Assembly: GCA_963825075.1 (NCBI GenBank)
Contig: CAWGRX010000014.1
Coordinates: 1-64,000 of the forward strand
Origin: CAWAVN01 sp963825075
GTDB taxonomy: Bacteria > Planctomycetota > Planctomycetia > Planctomycetales > Planctomycetaceae
Length of the DNA stretch: 64,000 nt
Reading direction: 5' to 3'
Shown here: positions 18,163 to 26,562 of the stretch, one piece after another
Layout of the letters: each line of letters opens with the position of its first letter
Numbering within the stretch: the stretch's first letter is position 1
Made by a program: the position numbers and the translations under genes
Notes under the pieces: model-generated
Databases searched by the model: none
The model's input: only the letters and a program-made list of their open reading frames with translations
Told to the model about the DNA's origin: nothing

Positions 18163-19224
18163 ATGGTCACTCGGAAGACTTGCCCAGCCTGCCAGAAGAG
18201 CCTCTCGGCGGCGGCGTTCAATGACTCGGGACGAACCGCCGACGGGTTGGCGGGGACGTGCCGGGCTTGCACGAATGCGCGTCGGCGGGAACGGGAACGC
18301 TCACGCAAGAAGAACCGTAAGCCTGCGGGCAATCTGGCAGCCGTGCTTCGGCAAGGTGACATCACTGCGGCCCAAAAACGGATGCGGGCCGGCGAGAAGC
18401 CCCAATGGGACTGGGTCTGTGAGACCATGCGCGAAGGTCATGTCGCTCTGGCTGAGATGCTTGTGGAATCCGGCGTCGAGCAGAACGTCTTTACGATGGC
18501 GGCGATGGTCGATCTGGCGGGATTGCGACGCAAGCTTCGTCAAAAGCCGGCGGATGCTCGGCTGGTCGTCGGCATGGAACCCAGCAGTCGCGACGTCACA
18601 CCGTTGCACGTGGCGTGTGCTTCCGATTGGAAGTCTCACGGACACGACCGGATGGCGGCCCAGGTCAAAGCCGCCAGACTGTTGAAGGAGTGCGGCGCTG
18701 ATGTGAATGCCCGCGCCCACTATCGGGGGATCGACGATGCGACTCCTCTTTTTGCGCTTGCTGGACGTCGGAAAACGTCGCGCTGGTCCGGTGGATGCTG
18801 GACCACGGAGCGATCGCCACAGATGACGATCTGATGGCCGGTCTCGGCCACTTCCAGCGTCACGGCCGAGCGGCCTACGACATCGCGGAAGCGCTTTTGG
18901 ACTGGGGATTGCCGGTCGACGGCCGCGTGGCTGGGGATCGCACGCCGTTACAAGCGTTCGCTCATCAGGCGGCGCACAAGACGGTTTCCTGGCTGATCGC
19001 CCACGGCGCGGACATCGGCGGCACGCGGCCCGGGTGGCCGGACGGCAGCCCATCTAGCTGCCGAGAGAAACACGCGCCCGACCACTCTGGCAATCCTCGT
19101 TGACGCCGGAGCCGATCTTGCAATCCACGATGACGACGGCCACACACCGCTGGACATTGCCAGGCTGAGCGAGAAGGCTCGCGTTGTTAAGTGGATCGAG
19201 GAGATTCGCCCGAACGGCCGATGA
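18163..19224 (+). pseudogene. Cassette 2 gene: zinc-finger plus ankyrin-repeat protein, two frameshifts
   Basis: Read with corrections near 18765 and near 19040, this is a protein of about 350 residues filling the second cassette. An N-terminal CPACQKSL...CRAC motif looks like a zinc-binding knuckle and is followed by a basic stretch. Ankyrin-type repeats follow: VTPLHVACA...ECGADVNA, VRWMLDHGA, TPLQAFAHQAAHKTVSWLIAHGAD, HLAAERNTRPTTLAILVDAGADLA and HTPLDIARLSEKARVVKWI. The last frame returns to the first. Two compensating shifts may be real decay or read errors. The TGA is at 19222-19224, directly before the attC core. Ankyrin proteins usually bind other proteins; the target is unknown. Confidence 0.7.
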
Positions 19225-19226
19225 CC

Positions 19227-19275
19227 GCCCAACCAAACGCTCAACCTGACCCGGTGCTGTCGGGCGGGTTTTGTG
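19227..19275 (+). other. Probable attC of cassette 2, right end lost
   Basis: GCCCAAC (19227-19233) fits RYYYAAC and complements the cassette start at 18140. An imperfect hairpin follows (AACC...CCCG against CGGG...GGTT). No matching GTTRRRY core is seen before the miniature-element copy begins at 19280, so the site appears truncated. Confidence 0.5.
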
Positions 19276-19279
19276 GTAG

Positions 19280-19407
19280 CCTGCCTGCCTTCCTTTCTAC
19301 GAGGATTGCTGATTCGTCGAGTTCCCGTAATTGTCGGCCAGATGGCGTGACTTTTGTGGTGCGGAATCTTCGCGAAGCGAGGAAGGCAGGCGGGTGCCTG
19401 CCCTACA
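19280..19407. mobile_element. Miniature inverted-repeat element, left-truncated copy
   Basis: From the CCTGCCTTCCTTTCTACGAG core to the end CCTGCCCTACA this matches the copy at 17614-17790 almost base for base, but the left terminal repeat is missing. It abuts the truncated attC. Confidence 0.8.
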
Positions 19408-19457
19408 GGCTGCTTTGTTTCGACGTGCTGACGCGGGCAATGGCGGTATCGTTCCTT

Positions 19458-19505
19458 GCCAGATTGCCCCGGTTGTGCTTTGTCACGGCCGGGGCGGTCT
19501 CTTTG
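19458..19505 (+). repeat. Hairpin-bearing 48-bp repeat, right copy
   Basis: About 42 of 48 bases agree with 15998-16045. The stem CCCCGG.../...CCGGGG is kept. The copy marks the right edge of the island. Confidence 0.7.
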
Positions 19506-19607
19506 GAGGGGAATCAAAAGTTTTCCTCGAATCGGCTGGGGATTCTTGCTAAGGTGCCTCCACAACCCATCTGTTTCACCGAGACGAGATTTGCGGGAGG
19601 CGGGAAC

Positions 19608-19868
19608 TTGAGTCAGGTCGATTTGATCCTTTTGTTCGGCGGGGGTTTTCTGATCCTGGTCCAAATGCTGATCGGAGCATTTTTCGTTTATTACGGGAAA
19701 CAGGGCGTGACGAAGCGGAAGATCAAGGTAGGCTACAAGCGGTCCTGGTGGGAAGTCCGTGGCGAGAAAGCCGTCACCGCCGGCTGGATTTACATCGTGA
19801 TCGGAGCGGGGTTTCTGTTCTTCACCGCTTACCGTATCGCCGCGGTGATGATGGTACTTGTCGGATGA
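19608..19868 (+). CDS. Small membrane protein
   Basis: An 86-residue protein with two hydrophobic segments (LILLFGGGFLILVQMLIGAFFVYY and WIYIVIGAGFLFFTAYRIAA) joined by a basic loop (KQGVTKRKIKVGYKRSWWEV). I choose the TTG at 19608 because GGGAGG lies just upstream and the product starts directly before the first membrane segment; the frame remains open to 19191, but that part crosses the repeat elements. Function unknown. It is the first intact gene right of the integron-like island. Confidence 0.65.
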   Translation: MSQVDLILLFGGGFLILVQMLIGAFFVYYGKQGVTKRKIKVGYKRSWWEVRGEKAVTAGWIYIVIGAGFLFFTAYRIAAVMMVLVG

Positions 19869-20027
19869 AACGCAGGCGGCGGGCTTTCAAATTTTTAGGA
19901 AAGTATCTTGCAATCTTGATTTGATTTCGATATTGTCTGGATGTTGGAACTGACGAACGGTTCCCACATGACGTTGTTGTCCTTCTCTGCGAATTTCGCG
20001 GTGGAGGATTTTTTATTTGGCGATGAG

Positions 20028-20069
20028 AGCCTCTGCAGTGTCCGGTCGGACGCGGCAGGGGCTTTTTTT
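20028..20069 (+). terminator. Rho-independent terminator
   Basis: AGCCTCTGC (20028-20036) pairs with GCAGGGGCT (20055-20063), with an inner GTCC/GGAC pairing, and is followed by a run of seven T. It can end the upstream membrane-protein transcript or act as an attenuator of the next gene, whose start is only 40 bases on. Confidence 0.75.
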
Positions 20070-20109
20070 ATTCTCGATCCCCGCTCGAATGCTCGAAAGG
20101 AAAGGCCCG

Positions 20110-20379
20110 ATGAATTCCGCGACTATGGCCCCGTCCCGATCCGCCATTGACAGCACTTTTCGCAAGGAGGCTGCCCTCTTGCGGAATGTGCGGCAGGCTC
20201 TATTGGCCACCGGCTATGCGGAGCTTCAGCAGGTTTGGGTCGAAGTCCAAAAGGGCGAAGTGTACCTGTGCGGTTCGGTGCCGACCTTTTACCAAAAGCA
20301 ATTGGCTCAGGAAGCCGTCAAACGCGTGGAGGGAGTCGAGTTGTTGACCAATGACATTGCCGTGATCCGGCCATGCTAG
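20110..20379 (+). CDS. BON domain protein
   Basis: An 89-residue protein made of a single BON-like domain: VRQALLATGYAELQQVWVEVQKGEVYLCGSVPTFYQKQLAQEAVKRVEGVELLTNDIAV shows the beta-alpha-beta pattern with the conserved central glycine. BON domains bind phospholipid or small ligands. There is no signal peptide in this reading. AAAGG motifs lie before the ATG at 20110. It begins a set of small rightward genes that continues to 23220. Confidence 0.8.
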   Translation: MNSATMAPSRSAIDSTFRKEAALLRNVRQALLATGYAELQQVWVEVQKGEVYLCGSVPTFYQKQLAQEAVKRVEGVELLTNDIAVIRPC

Positions 20380-20414
20380 CTCGAACGTCTTTTGAACTCT
20401 GGAGAACCCACACC

Positions 20415-20663
20415 ATGCTCGACGCCGTCCTGAAAACCCAGCCCCCGACCGAGCAGCCGACCTTGACCATGAGCGACGTTTCCGATTTGTCCCAGGCGGA
20501 CATTCGGCAGATGACCGGTGAAGAACTGATCGCCGTGATCCAGACGGCGGACATCCCGCTGTTTCGGGAGAAAATGATTCGGCATTTGCCGTTTTACGAT
20601 CACTCGACCCTGGAGCAGTTGGCATTTTTGGCCCAGCGCACGGCGAAGAACCTGGGCTATTGA
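20415..20663 (+). CDS. Small conserved-looking hypothetical protein
   Basis: An 82-residue acidic protein with GGAGAA before the ATG at 20415. The C-terminal half (IPLFREKMIRHLPFYDHSTLEQLAFLAQRTAKNLGY) looks helical and well structured. I do not recognise the family, though genes like this occur next to csrA or BON genes in my experience of planctomycete genomes. It lies 36 bases after the BON gene and 53 before csrA, so co-transcription is likely. Confidence 0.7.
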   Translation: MLDAVLKTQPPTEQPTLTMSDVSDLSQADIRQMTGEELIAVIQTADIPLFREKMIRHLPFYDHSTLEQLAFLAQRTAKNLGY

Positions 20664-20715
20664 CCATTGAATCGACTTTTTCCTCAGACATCCTCTTTCC
20701 CCCCGGAGGTTTCCC

Positions 20716-20940
20716 ATGTTGGTGCTTTCTCGAAAGTTAGGCGAACGGATCACGATCGGTGATGACATCGAAGTGAAAGTCCTCGCCGTCCAAGGCGGCC
20801 GGGTCCGGTTAGGCATTACCTGCCCGACTGATGTGCGGATCCTCCGCGCGGAGTTGGCCCCCCACGAACGCCCCGCTGCCGCCGTTGCTCTCGCCGGCGC
20901 GGGTTTCGCGTTCGATCCGGCCGCTCATGGTATTTCCTAA
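20716..20940 (+). CDS. csrA: Carbon storage regulator, mRNA-binding
   Basis: A 74-residue CsrA/RsmA protein, which binds GGA motifs in mRNA leaders and alters translation and stability. The start MLVLSRKLGERITIGDDIEV, the core VKVLAVQGGRVRLGI and the RNA-contacting arginine regions are canonical. The Ala-rich tail after APHERP is longer than in Gammaproteobacteria. CGGAGG lies seven bases before the ATG; such a GGA-containing site could itself be a CsrA target, which is inference. The gene belongs to the stress-type cluster. Confidence 0.95.
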   Translation: MLVLSRKLGERITIGDDIEVKVLAVQGGRVRLGITCPTDVRILRAELAPHERPAAAVALAGAGFAFDPAAHGIS

Positions 20941-21167
20941 CGCAATGCCGGTGTTTGCCGGATTGACGGAGGGGAAATCGAGATAGAAAGTTTAAGAAAG
21001 AGACCTTGCGAAATGATGGAAGCCGGCGGCCGATCTCGGCCGGCACGGAGTTCCGATATTTCCGCCGGGCGTTCCGGCATCCGCCGATGTCGAAGAATGA
21101 AGAAACGGGAGTCTTCAGCGGCGGCGCATTTTCATCCCGTGACGACCCAGACCCAAGGAGTTTCACA

Positions 21168-21641
21168 ATGACCACCGAACTATCACAACGGCCCTCGACC
21201 GGATTGGGACGCTTTTTCGACCGCGACCCGTTCCGCAGCTTGCAGCAGCACATGGACGATCTGATCTCGAACTTCTCGCGCGAGTTTGACGGCGGGCAAT
21301 GGCCGGCCGGCGAACTTCGCCCTTCGCTCGACGTTTCGGAAACGGATGATGCGATTCAGATTCACGTCGATCTGCCCGGCATGAAACCGGAAGACGTGAA
21401 CGTGGAAGTTCGCGGGAACATGCTGCAGATCACCGGCGAACGCAAAGAAGAACGCGAAGAAAAAGGCAAGACCTGGCACCGCACGGAACGCCGCGTCGGC
21501 AAGTTTTCCCGCGCTCTGTCGCTGCCCTGCGACGTCCAGGAAAAGAACGTGAACGCCGAGTACGCCAACGGCGTTTTGAACATCACGCTTCCCAAAGCGG
21601 AAAAAGCCAAGACCCAAAAAATCACCGTGAAGGCCAAATAG
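21168..21641 (+). CDS. Small heat shock protein, Hsp20/alpha-crystallin family
   Basis: An ATP-independent holdase of 157 residues. AAGGAG lies directly before the ATG at 21168; the frame is open further upstream but has no other good start. The alpha-crystallin domain covers about residues 47-150 with LDVSETDDAIQIHVDLPGMKPEDVNVEV and the closing YANGVLNITLPKAEKAK, followed by a short tail with the KITVK end. The N-terminal region (LGRFFDRDPFRSLQQHMDDL) is typical. Probably heat or stress induced; no CIRCE element was noticed. Confidence 0.95.
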   Translation: MTTELSQRPSTGLGRFFDRDPFRSLQQHMDDLISNFSREFDGGQWPAGELRPSLDVSETDDAIQIHVDLPGMKPEDVNVEVRGNMLQITGERKEEREEKGKTWHRTERRVGKFSRALSLPCDVQEKNVNAEYANGVLNITLPKAEKAKTQKITVKAK

Positions 21642-21744
21642 CAAGGCCCAAACCGTTGTTTTTCACGACTCGGCTTCCGCTAGGCCGCACAGGGGGAAGA
21701 GAAGCCGAGTCGTTTTCTCAAACCACATCCGGGAGAACACTCAG

Positions 21745-21984
21745 ATGTCCGTTGTCAAAGTTGTCGAACTGGTGGGAACGTCCAACAAGAGTTGGGAAGA
21801 CGCCGTCGCGCAAGTTGTGGCGGAAGCCTCCGCATCGCTCCGGCAAATCACCGGGGTGGACGTGGTGCATCACACGGCCCATGTGAAAGACGGGAAGATC
21901 AGCGAATACCGCGCCACCTGTCATGTTGCGTTCTTGGTCGAACATCACTCGCACATCGTCGGAGCGGGCGGGAAATCTTCGTAA
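21745..21984 (+). CDS. Dodecin, flavin-binding protein
   Basis: A 79-residue dodecin. The family forms hollow dodecamers that store and protect flavins, usually riboflavin or FMN. The signature is clear: MSVVKVVELVGTSNKSWEDA, the helix AVAQVVAEAS, and KDGKISEYRATCHVAFLVE. Position 45 or so, where bacterial dodecins often have tryptophan for flavin stacking, has instead VVHHTAHVKDG, so the binding mode could differ. It sits between the Hsp20 and arginine decarboxylase genes in the same direction. Confidence 0.92.
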   Translation: MSVVKVVELVGTSNKSWEDAVAQVVAEASASLRQITGVDVVHHTAHVKDGKISEYRATCHVAFLVEHHSHIVGAGGKSS

Positions 21985-22032
21985 GTCCGCGGCCAGGTTT
22001 TTATTCTTCTTCAATATCCAGAAGGAGTCTCG

Positions 22033-22236
22033 ATGATGAAGCGCCTGCTTTTCAGCGGCACGTTGCTGGCCGGTGATGTCTTCGCCCAGATGGGAATGTT
22101 GCAGGGACGATCGGCGTCTGAGGTTGCTCCCGCAATGCTGATTGCGGGGGCGGCGGGACTGCTGTTGACCTTAAATCAGTTGGCCCACGCCACGGCCGCC
22201 ATCTGCCTCGACCACGGCGATACGTACACTGTCTAA
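22033..22236 (+). CDS. Small hydrophobic protein
   Basis: A 67-residue protein with an N-terminal hydrophobic segment and a second Ala/Leu-rich segment (VAPAMLIAGAAGLLLTLNQLAHA). AGAAGGAG lies about eight bases before the ATG. It may be a small membrane protein. The good RBS and the position inside a tightly spaced run of genes support it; function unknown. Confidence 0.6.
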   Translation: MMKRLLFSGTLLAGDVFAQMGMLQGRSASEVAPAMLIAGAAGLLLTLNQLAHATAAICLDHGDTYTV

Positions 22237-22278
22237 TGCCTGAATCAAAACCCTCTGAACGAAACAATCCACCGACTC

Positions 22279-22836
22279 ATGCGAGAGCCGCTTGTTCCGT
22301 CGAAAGTGTTTTTGACCAAAGGCGTCGGAGTCCACCGGGAGCGGCTGCAATCGTTTGAATTGGCGCTTCGCGATGCCGGGCTGGGCCGCTACAACCTCGT
22401 TCCGGTTTCCTCGATTCTGCCTCCCGGCTGCCGGACGATCGCGCGGTCCGAAGGCGAAAGCACGTTGCGCCCGGGACAAATCCTGTTTGTGGTGATGGCT
22501 CGGAAAGACTCCAACGAGCCGCACCGGATGTTGGCGGCTTCGGTGGGGATGGCTATTCCCCGCGATCCGCAGATGCACGGCTATCTTTCGGAGCACGAGA
22601 GCTTCGGGCAAAACGCCAAGGAAGCGGGGGATTACGCGGAGGATTTGGCCGCTTCCATGCTCGCTTCGACCTTGGGAGTGGAGTTTGACGAACAGCAATC
22701 CTGGGACGAGAAGCGAGAACTCTGGACCATCTCAGGAAAAATCGTCACCACCTGCAACATCACCCAGTCCGCTATCGTGAAACCCGACGGCCGTTGGACG
22801 ACGGCCGTCGCGGGAGCGGTGTTCCTCATAGATTGA
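22279..22836 (+). CDS. Pyruvoyl-dependent arginine decarboxylase
   Basis: Decarboxylates arginine to agmatine, the first step of one route to polyamines and a means of acid resistance. The 185-residue proenzyme is expected to cut itself between the two serines of VPVSSILPPG (about residues 45-54), turning the second into the pyruvoyl group. The following GQILFVVMAR and EHESFGQNAKEAGDYAEDLA blocks fit the family (PvlArgDC). Length is normal. The next gene is a DksA-like regulator. Without an assay the substrate rests on family membership. Confidence 0.92.
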   Translation: MREPLVPSKVFLTKGVGVHRERLQSFELALRDAGLGRYNLVPVSSILPPGCRTIARSEGESTLRPGQILFVVMARKDSNEPHRMLAASVGMAIPRDPQMHGYLSEHESFGQNAKEAGDYAEDLAASMLASTLGVEFDEQQSWDEKRELWTISGKIVTTCNITQSAIVKPDGRWTTAVAGAVFLID

Positions 22837-22884
22837 CGATTCAAGACGGATAAGACCCTTCTCCATAAATCGAAAGGTTATGAC

Positions 22885-23220
22885 ATGAAACAAGCGGAGA
22901 TTGAGCAATTTCGAGAAAGGCTTCTCAAGATGCGGGAGGATGTGCGCGAGGAAATCCAAGCCAGCCGGGATGCGCTGCCGGAAGAGGTTCGTCCCGTGGG
23001 GGAACACGACCGGGAACCGAGCGAAGGTTTGGATCGGGAGCTGGCTTTGGAGCACAACGAAGAGCAGGAGTACCACGCCATCAACGCCGCCCTCAAGCGA
23101 ATTGAAGACGGGACCTTCGGCCGCTGCATCGACTGCCAGGCGCAGATCCCCAAAGCCCGCTTGAACGCCATTCCTTACACCCCCTATTGCATCGAATGCG
23201 AACGAAAGCACGAGCAATAA
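22885..23220 (+). CDS. TraR/DksA-type zinc-finger protein
   Basis: A 111-residue protein with a long N-terminal coiled coil (residues 1-75) and a C-terminal four-cysteine zinc finger CIDCQAQIPKARLNAIPY...YCIEC. Family members insert into the RNA polymerase secondary channel and change promoter choice, often with ppGpp. The two acidic residues at the coiled-coil tip typical of DksA are not certain here (PVGEHDREPSEG), so the activity may differ. AAAGG lies before the ATG. It ends the rightward cluster and converges with the aldo/keto reductase-like gene. Confidence 0.92.
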   Translation: MKQAEIEQFRERLLKMREDVREEIQASRDALPEEVRPVGEHDREPSEGLDRELALEHNEEQEYHAINAALKRIEDGTFGRCIDCQAQIPKARLNAIPYTPYCIECERKHEQ

Positions 23221-23227
23221 CGGATCG

Positions 23228-24055
23228 TTAAGGAAACGGCCCGGCGGCAAGGCGGACGCGATCGCCGTGTAGCTCCATTTGCTCCCGCTCCAAAGCGGTT
23301 ACGGCCCGCCAGTCGTCGAGGAGGGCGAGGTTTTCGAGAAGCTCCTTCCGGTTGTCGGGGGCCATCAACGCCACGCTCACCAAAGGATGCGAAAGCACGT
23401 ACCGATACCACCCGGCGGCCGGCGGGATTTCAAAATCTTCCGGATCGCTGCCGGTGGCTTTTAAGAGCGCTCCCCAGCGCAGGCAGGTGAAACACACCAC
23501 CGGCAGATTTCGCTGTTCACAGATTGGAAAGACGTGGGTTTCGGCTTTGCGGTGGGCGGCGTTATAGCGAATCATCAACAAATCCAAGAGTCCGCTCTGC
23601 ACCCAGTTCGCCGCCAGATCGCGCTGGTGCGTGGTCAGTCCGATCGCCCGGATTCGGCCGTCTTTTTTGGCATCTTCGAGTGCCCGCAGGGCTCCTTGAT
23701 CCCCGACGATTTGCGACCACTCCCGCTGGCTTTCGACGTAATACAGCGTCACAACGTCCAGCCAATCGGTGTCGAGATCGGCCAGCCTGCGGTCCAATTT
23801 CCGCCACATGCCGTCCCGCGACCAATCGGAGATGCCGATCTGGGTGGCGATGACGACATCGGACCGTCTCGGCCCCAACTCGCGAATGGCCCGGCTCATG
23901 CCGTCTTCGTGGCCGCACCAGTTCCAATAATTGATCCCGCGTTCCAAGGCGTAAGATATATCCTCGGCCGTCGGCCGAGTATTGCCCCGCGTGGCGAGCC
24001 CCAACCGCATCACCTCCGGCATGCTCCGTCCGAGACTTACGATGCGCTTCATCAT
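23228..24055 (-). CDS. Aldo/keto reductase family protein lacking the usual catalytic residues
   Basis: The 275-residue chain has the TIM-barrel pattern of the family: MRLGLATRGNTRPTAEDISYALERGINYW, LGPRRSDVVIATQIG, LDTDWLDVVTLYYVE, IRAIGLTTHQRDLA and the late LLENLALLDDW. In normal members the barrel carries DTAxxYG, a lysine in IATK and a histidine in QLH. Here these positions read NWCGHED, IATQ and YYV, so the Asp-Tyr-Lys-His tetrad seems absent. It may be a non-catalytic relative or use another chemistry. I start at the ATG pair at 24055/24052, after GGTGGGG; the longer frame has no support. Confidence 0.8.
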   Translation of the reverse strand: MMKRIVSLGRSMPEVMRLGLATRGNTRPTAEDISYALERGINYWNWCGHEDGMSRAIRELGPRRSDVVIATQIGISDWSRDGMWRKLDRRLADLDTDWLDVVTLYYVESQREWSQIVGDQGALRALEDAKKDGRIRAIGLTTHQRDLAANWVQSGLLDLLMIRYNAAHRKAETHVFPICEQRNLPVVCFTCLRWGALLKATGSDPEDFEIPPAAGWYRYVLSHPLVSVALMAPDNRKELLENLALLDDWRAVTALEREQMELHGDRVRLAAGPFP

Positions 24056-24138
24056 CCATCCCCACCTGCAGAGCCGCTCAACACCCTGATCGGACCGTTT
24101 GGGGAGCGGTGCGCGTACTCTGAAGCCAACGACTTGAC

Positions 24139-24243
24139 AGCCGCGAAGCGGCGACAGCAAGCGGCCCTAGCCAAATGCAGCTGCCGCCGCTTCGCGGCTC
24201 TCGATTGCTGTTGGTCCTGTTTCCGTGGGCTTACGCCCACGGC
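24139..24243. repeat. Intergenic inverted repeats
   Basis: AGCCGCGAAGCGGCG (24139-24153) is the exact complement of CGCCGCTTCGCGGCT (24185-24199), and GTGGGCTTACGCCCAC (about 24225-24243) is a second hairpin. The gap between two leftward genes is otherwise empty. Related TTCGCGG pieces occur near 38170-38210. Confidence 0.65.
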
Positions 24244-24338
24244 TACGTGCTACCGTCGCTTCGCGACTCAGAAAAAGGGCTGGCATCAAAACTGGCACTT
24301 CGGACTAACGAAGAAACGTCTAATGCGAACCACGAGAG

Positions 24339-26290
24339 CTACCGGGAATGGCCGTGCCGGTGGGCGTGCGATAATTTGGCGAAAAAGCGATCCAAAGCGT
24401 GGTGGAAAGAATGCGCGTGCCGAGTGGTTATGCTCTCGTTGATTGCCTTGAGATGATCGATCAGTTGTTGGGCGACGCCGGTGTCGATCCGGCCTTTGTG
24501 AGCTAACTTTGCGATTTGCTGGATCGTTTGCCGGATATGATGTGTGTTCAGCCGGCCGTGGAAGGCGGCAAGCAGTTTTTGGCCGATACGCCAGCTCAAA
24601 TCGCCGTCTTGTACCAAGCGAATCAGTTGTTGGCGAAACCCCGAAACCTGCTGGTCCGCGGAAAGAATATCGATTCCCACGGTGGCCGACGCCTGGAGCG
24701 CCGTACTGGGATCGAGACTGTCGGCGATTGTGACGTTCAAGTTGGCTGAGCCGGAGAAATCCGCATCGGGTTGAAACGTCACGCCCTGTGACAGCAACTG
24801 ATTGATGGCGGACGTTGTGCCGACGAGCGTGATCCGAGCGGTTCCGTTCCCGCTGATTTGCACTGTGGAATTCGTCGGCAGCGTTAAGGTCCCGGTGTCC
24901 GCGCTCAACACGACGCTGACCGGCGACTGGGCCGCATTGGCTTCTACGTCACCCACGCTGATCCCGGTGATCAGGAGGGGCACGTTTTGATCGCCGGTGA
25001 ATTGCGAGTGCCCCAGCCGGACGAAGGGAGCATCGTTCACCGGCGTGATTGTAATATCCACAACCGCCAATTCGCTAACGAACACCACGCCATTCGGGTC
25101 CGTTTCCTGAACGAGGTAGGTGATTTGATCGGTTCCGTTGTAGTTCGAGAAGGGGTGGTAGGTGACGAGGCCGGTCGCGGGATCGAAGCCTGTGATCGAC
25201 CCGTGATCCGGGCCGCGGACGATGACGTAGGTCAAGGGCTGGTCGATGTCCGGTTCACCGTCGTCGCCCAGGAGTTGAATCGACACGGAGCCGTCTTCCG
25301 CGACTTCGCCCGTCAGGTCTTGAGCCGTGGGCGGGTGATTTTTGGTTTGCGGGAAATTGAAATAGTCCAAGGCGTTCAGGTCGATGGTCTCGCCGGGAGG
25401 CCGCCCGAAGATGAGACTGCCGTCGAAGGTGATCCCCGCGTAACTGCCCGTCGTGTTGTCGCCCAGCGAAGTGGCTTGGTAGGTCAGCACATCTTGTCGG
25501 TCGCCGCTGAGGCCTTGGCTATCAATGAAGTACCCGCCGGTGGTCGAGAGCTGAACTTGCGAGCCGTTGACGGAGAAGCCATTGATGTCTTCCGAAGAAA
25601 CGCTCAAGTCCGCATCGCTGGCGTCGAAGTACAACTGCATCGTGCCTGTGGAGTAATTGTTCGGGCGCTGGGGGTATATTGCACCACATCCGCTTCGCGA
25701 ACGAAGACGGTTGCTCCGTTTGGACCGGCCGGCAGGTTGATGTTCCCGGCGGTCGAGAGCACCAGCGAGCCATCGTCCAGAATATCGAGGGCGTCGATGT
25801 TGCCCGCAGGCCCGGCCGATGCCAATCCCAAGTCCGCCGCCGAGACGAAGAGGGAAAACGTGCCGGCGGTGTCGTCGCCCAGGGAATCGGCCTGGAATAA
25901 TATCACATCGCTGGGATCGACTGTGCCGAGGCCGGCGATGTCGGTCGCGCTCGCAAATGACAACAGGATCTGGTTTTCGCTGGCGATGGCAACGGCGTCG
26001 ATGTCGGCCCCGCTCAAGCCCACGTCCGATCCGTCGAACAGGAGCGAGAACTGATTGCCGTCGTATTGGATGAGGTCCGAGGCATCGACGTGTCCCACAT
26101 CCGGGAGATCATCGCCGCCGGCTGTGCCCGCCGAGAAGATCATTACCGCCCCGCCGCCGGCGGCCGACAATAGACACCGCGGTTCCAGCCGCTCAATTTC
26201 CGCCTCGATGACAGACCGGCGGGAACGCCTTCGCGGTGATGATGACAGGAGTTGATCCCGGATTGCTTGAAGCCAAAGTTGCTGTTTCAT
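24339..26290 (-). CDS. Secreted LEPR-motif surface protein with dockerin-like and cadherin-like repeats, frameshifted
   Basis: With one base restored at the GGG at 25663-25665 this is a 650-residue protein. The N-terminus carries the planctomycete motif IERLEPRCLLSAA (about residues 26-38) after a basic leader. Repeated units of about 60 residues (DGNQFSLLFDGSDVGLSGADIDAVAI, DDTAGTFSLFVSAADLGL, SSEDINGFSVNG) follow, then Ig/cadherin-like segments with NHPPTAQDLTGEVAEDGSVSI, TPVNDAPFV and a Calx-beta-like end. The last 110 residues are basic and His-rich. It is probably exported and cell-surface bound. GGAGGG precedes the ATG at 26290. The frameshift is in a C run and may be an error. Confidence 0.85.
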
Positions 26291-26494
26291 CGGACCCTCC
26301 GGATGTTGGCGAATTGCCAAACCGTGAAATGCCGCGCGTGTTGTGATTAGGACGGGAGGGGATTAAAGAAACGCAGTCTCCAATAAAAAAAGTTAGTTCA
26401 CGTTACCGAGAGAAGCGAAAAGATTTTCACCAAAGAAATGTATTTTTCCCCGATGCGTTCCAGGGGAAACACCGGGCTTGGCGAAATGTTTCCC

Positions 26495-26540
26495 AAAAAC
26501 AACAAAGGCTGCTGTTCCGCAAAAACAGCAGCCTTCTGGT
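26495..26540 (-). terminator. Rho-independent terminator of the 26563-27570 gene
   Basis: AAGGCTGCTGTT (26505-26516) and AACAGCAGCCTT (26524-26535) form a perfect 12-bp stem. On the minus strand it is followed by TGTTGTTTTTGGG, a T-rich tail, and lies about 25 bases after the stop. Confidence 0.85.
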
Positions 26541-26562
26541 TTGGGGTTCGCCCTCAGGAGAA

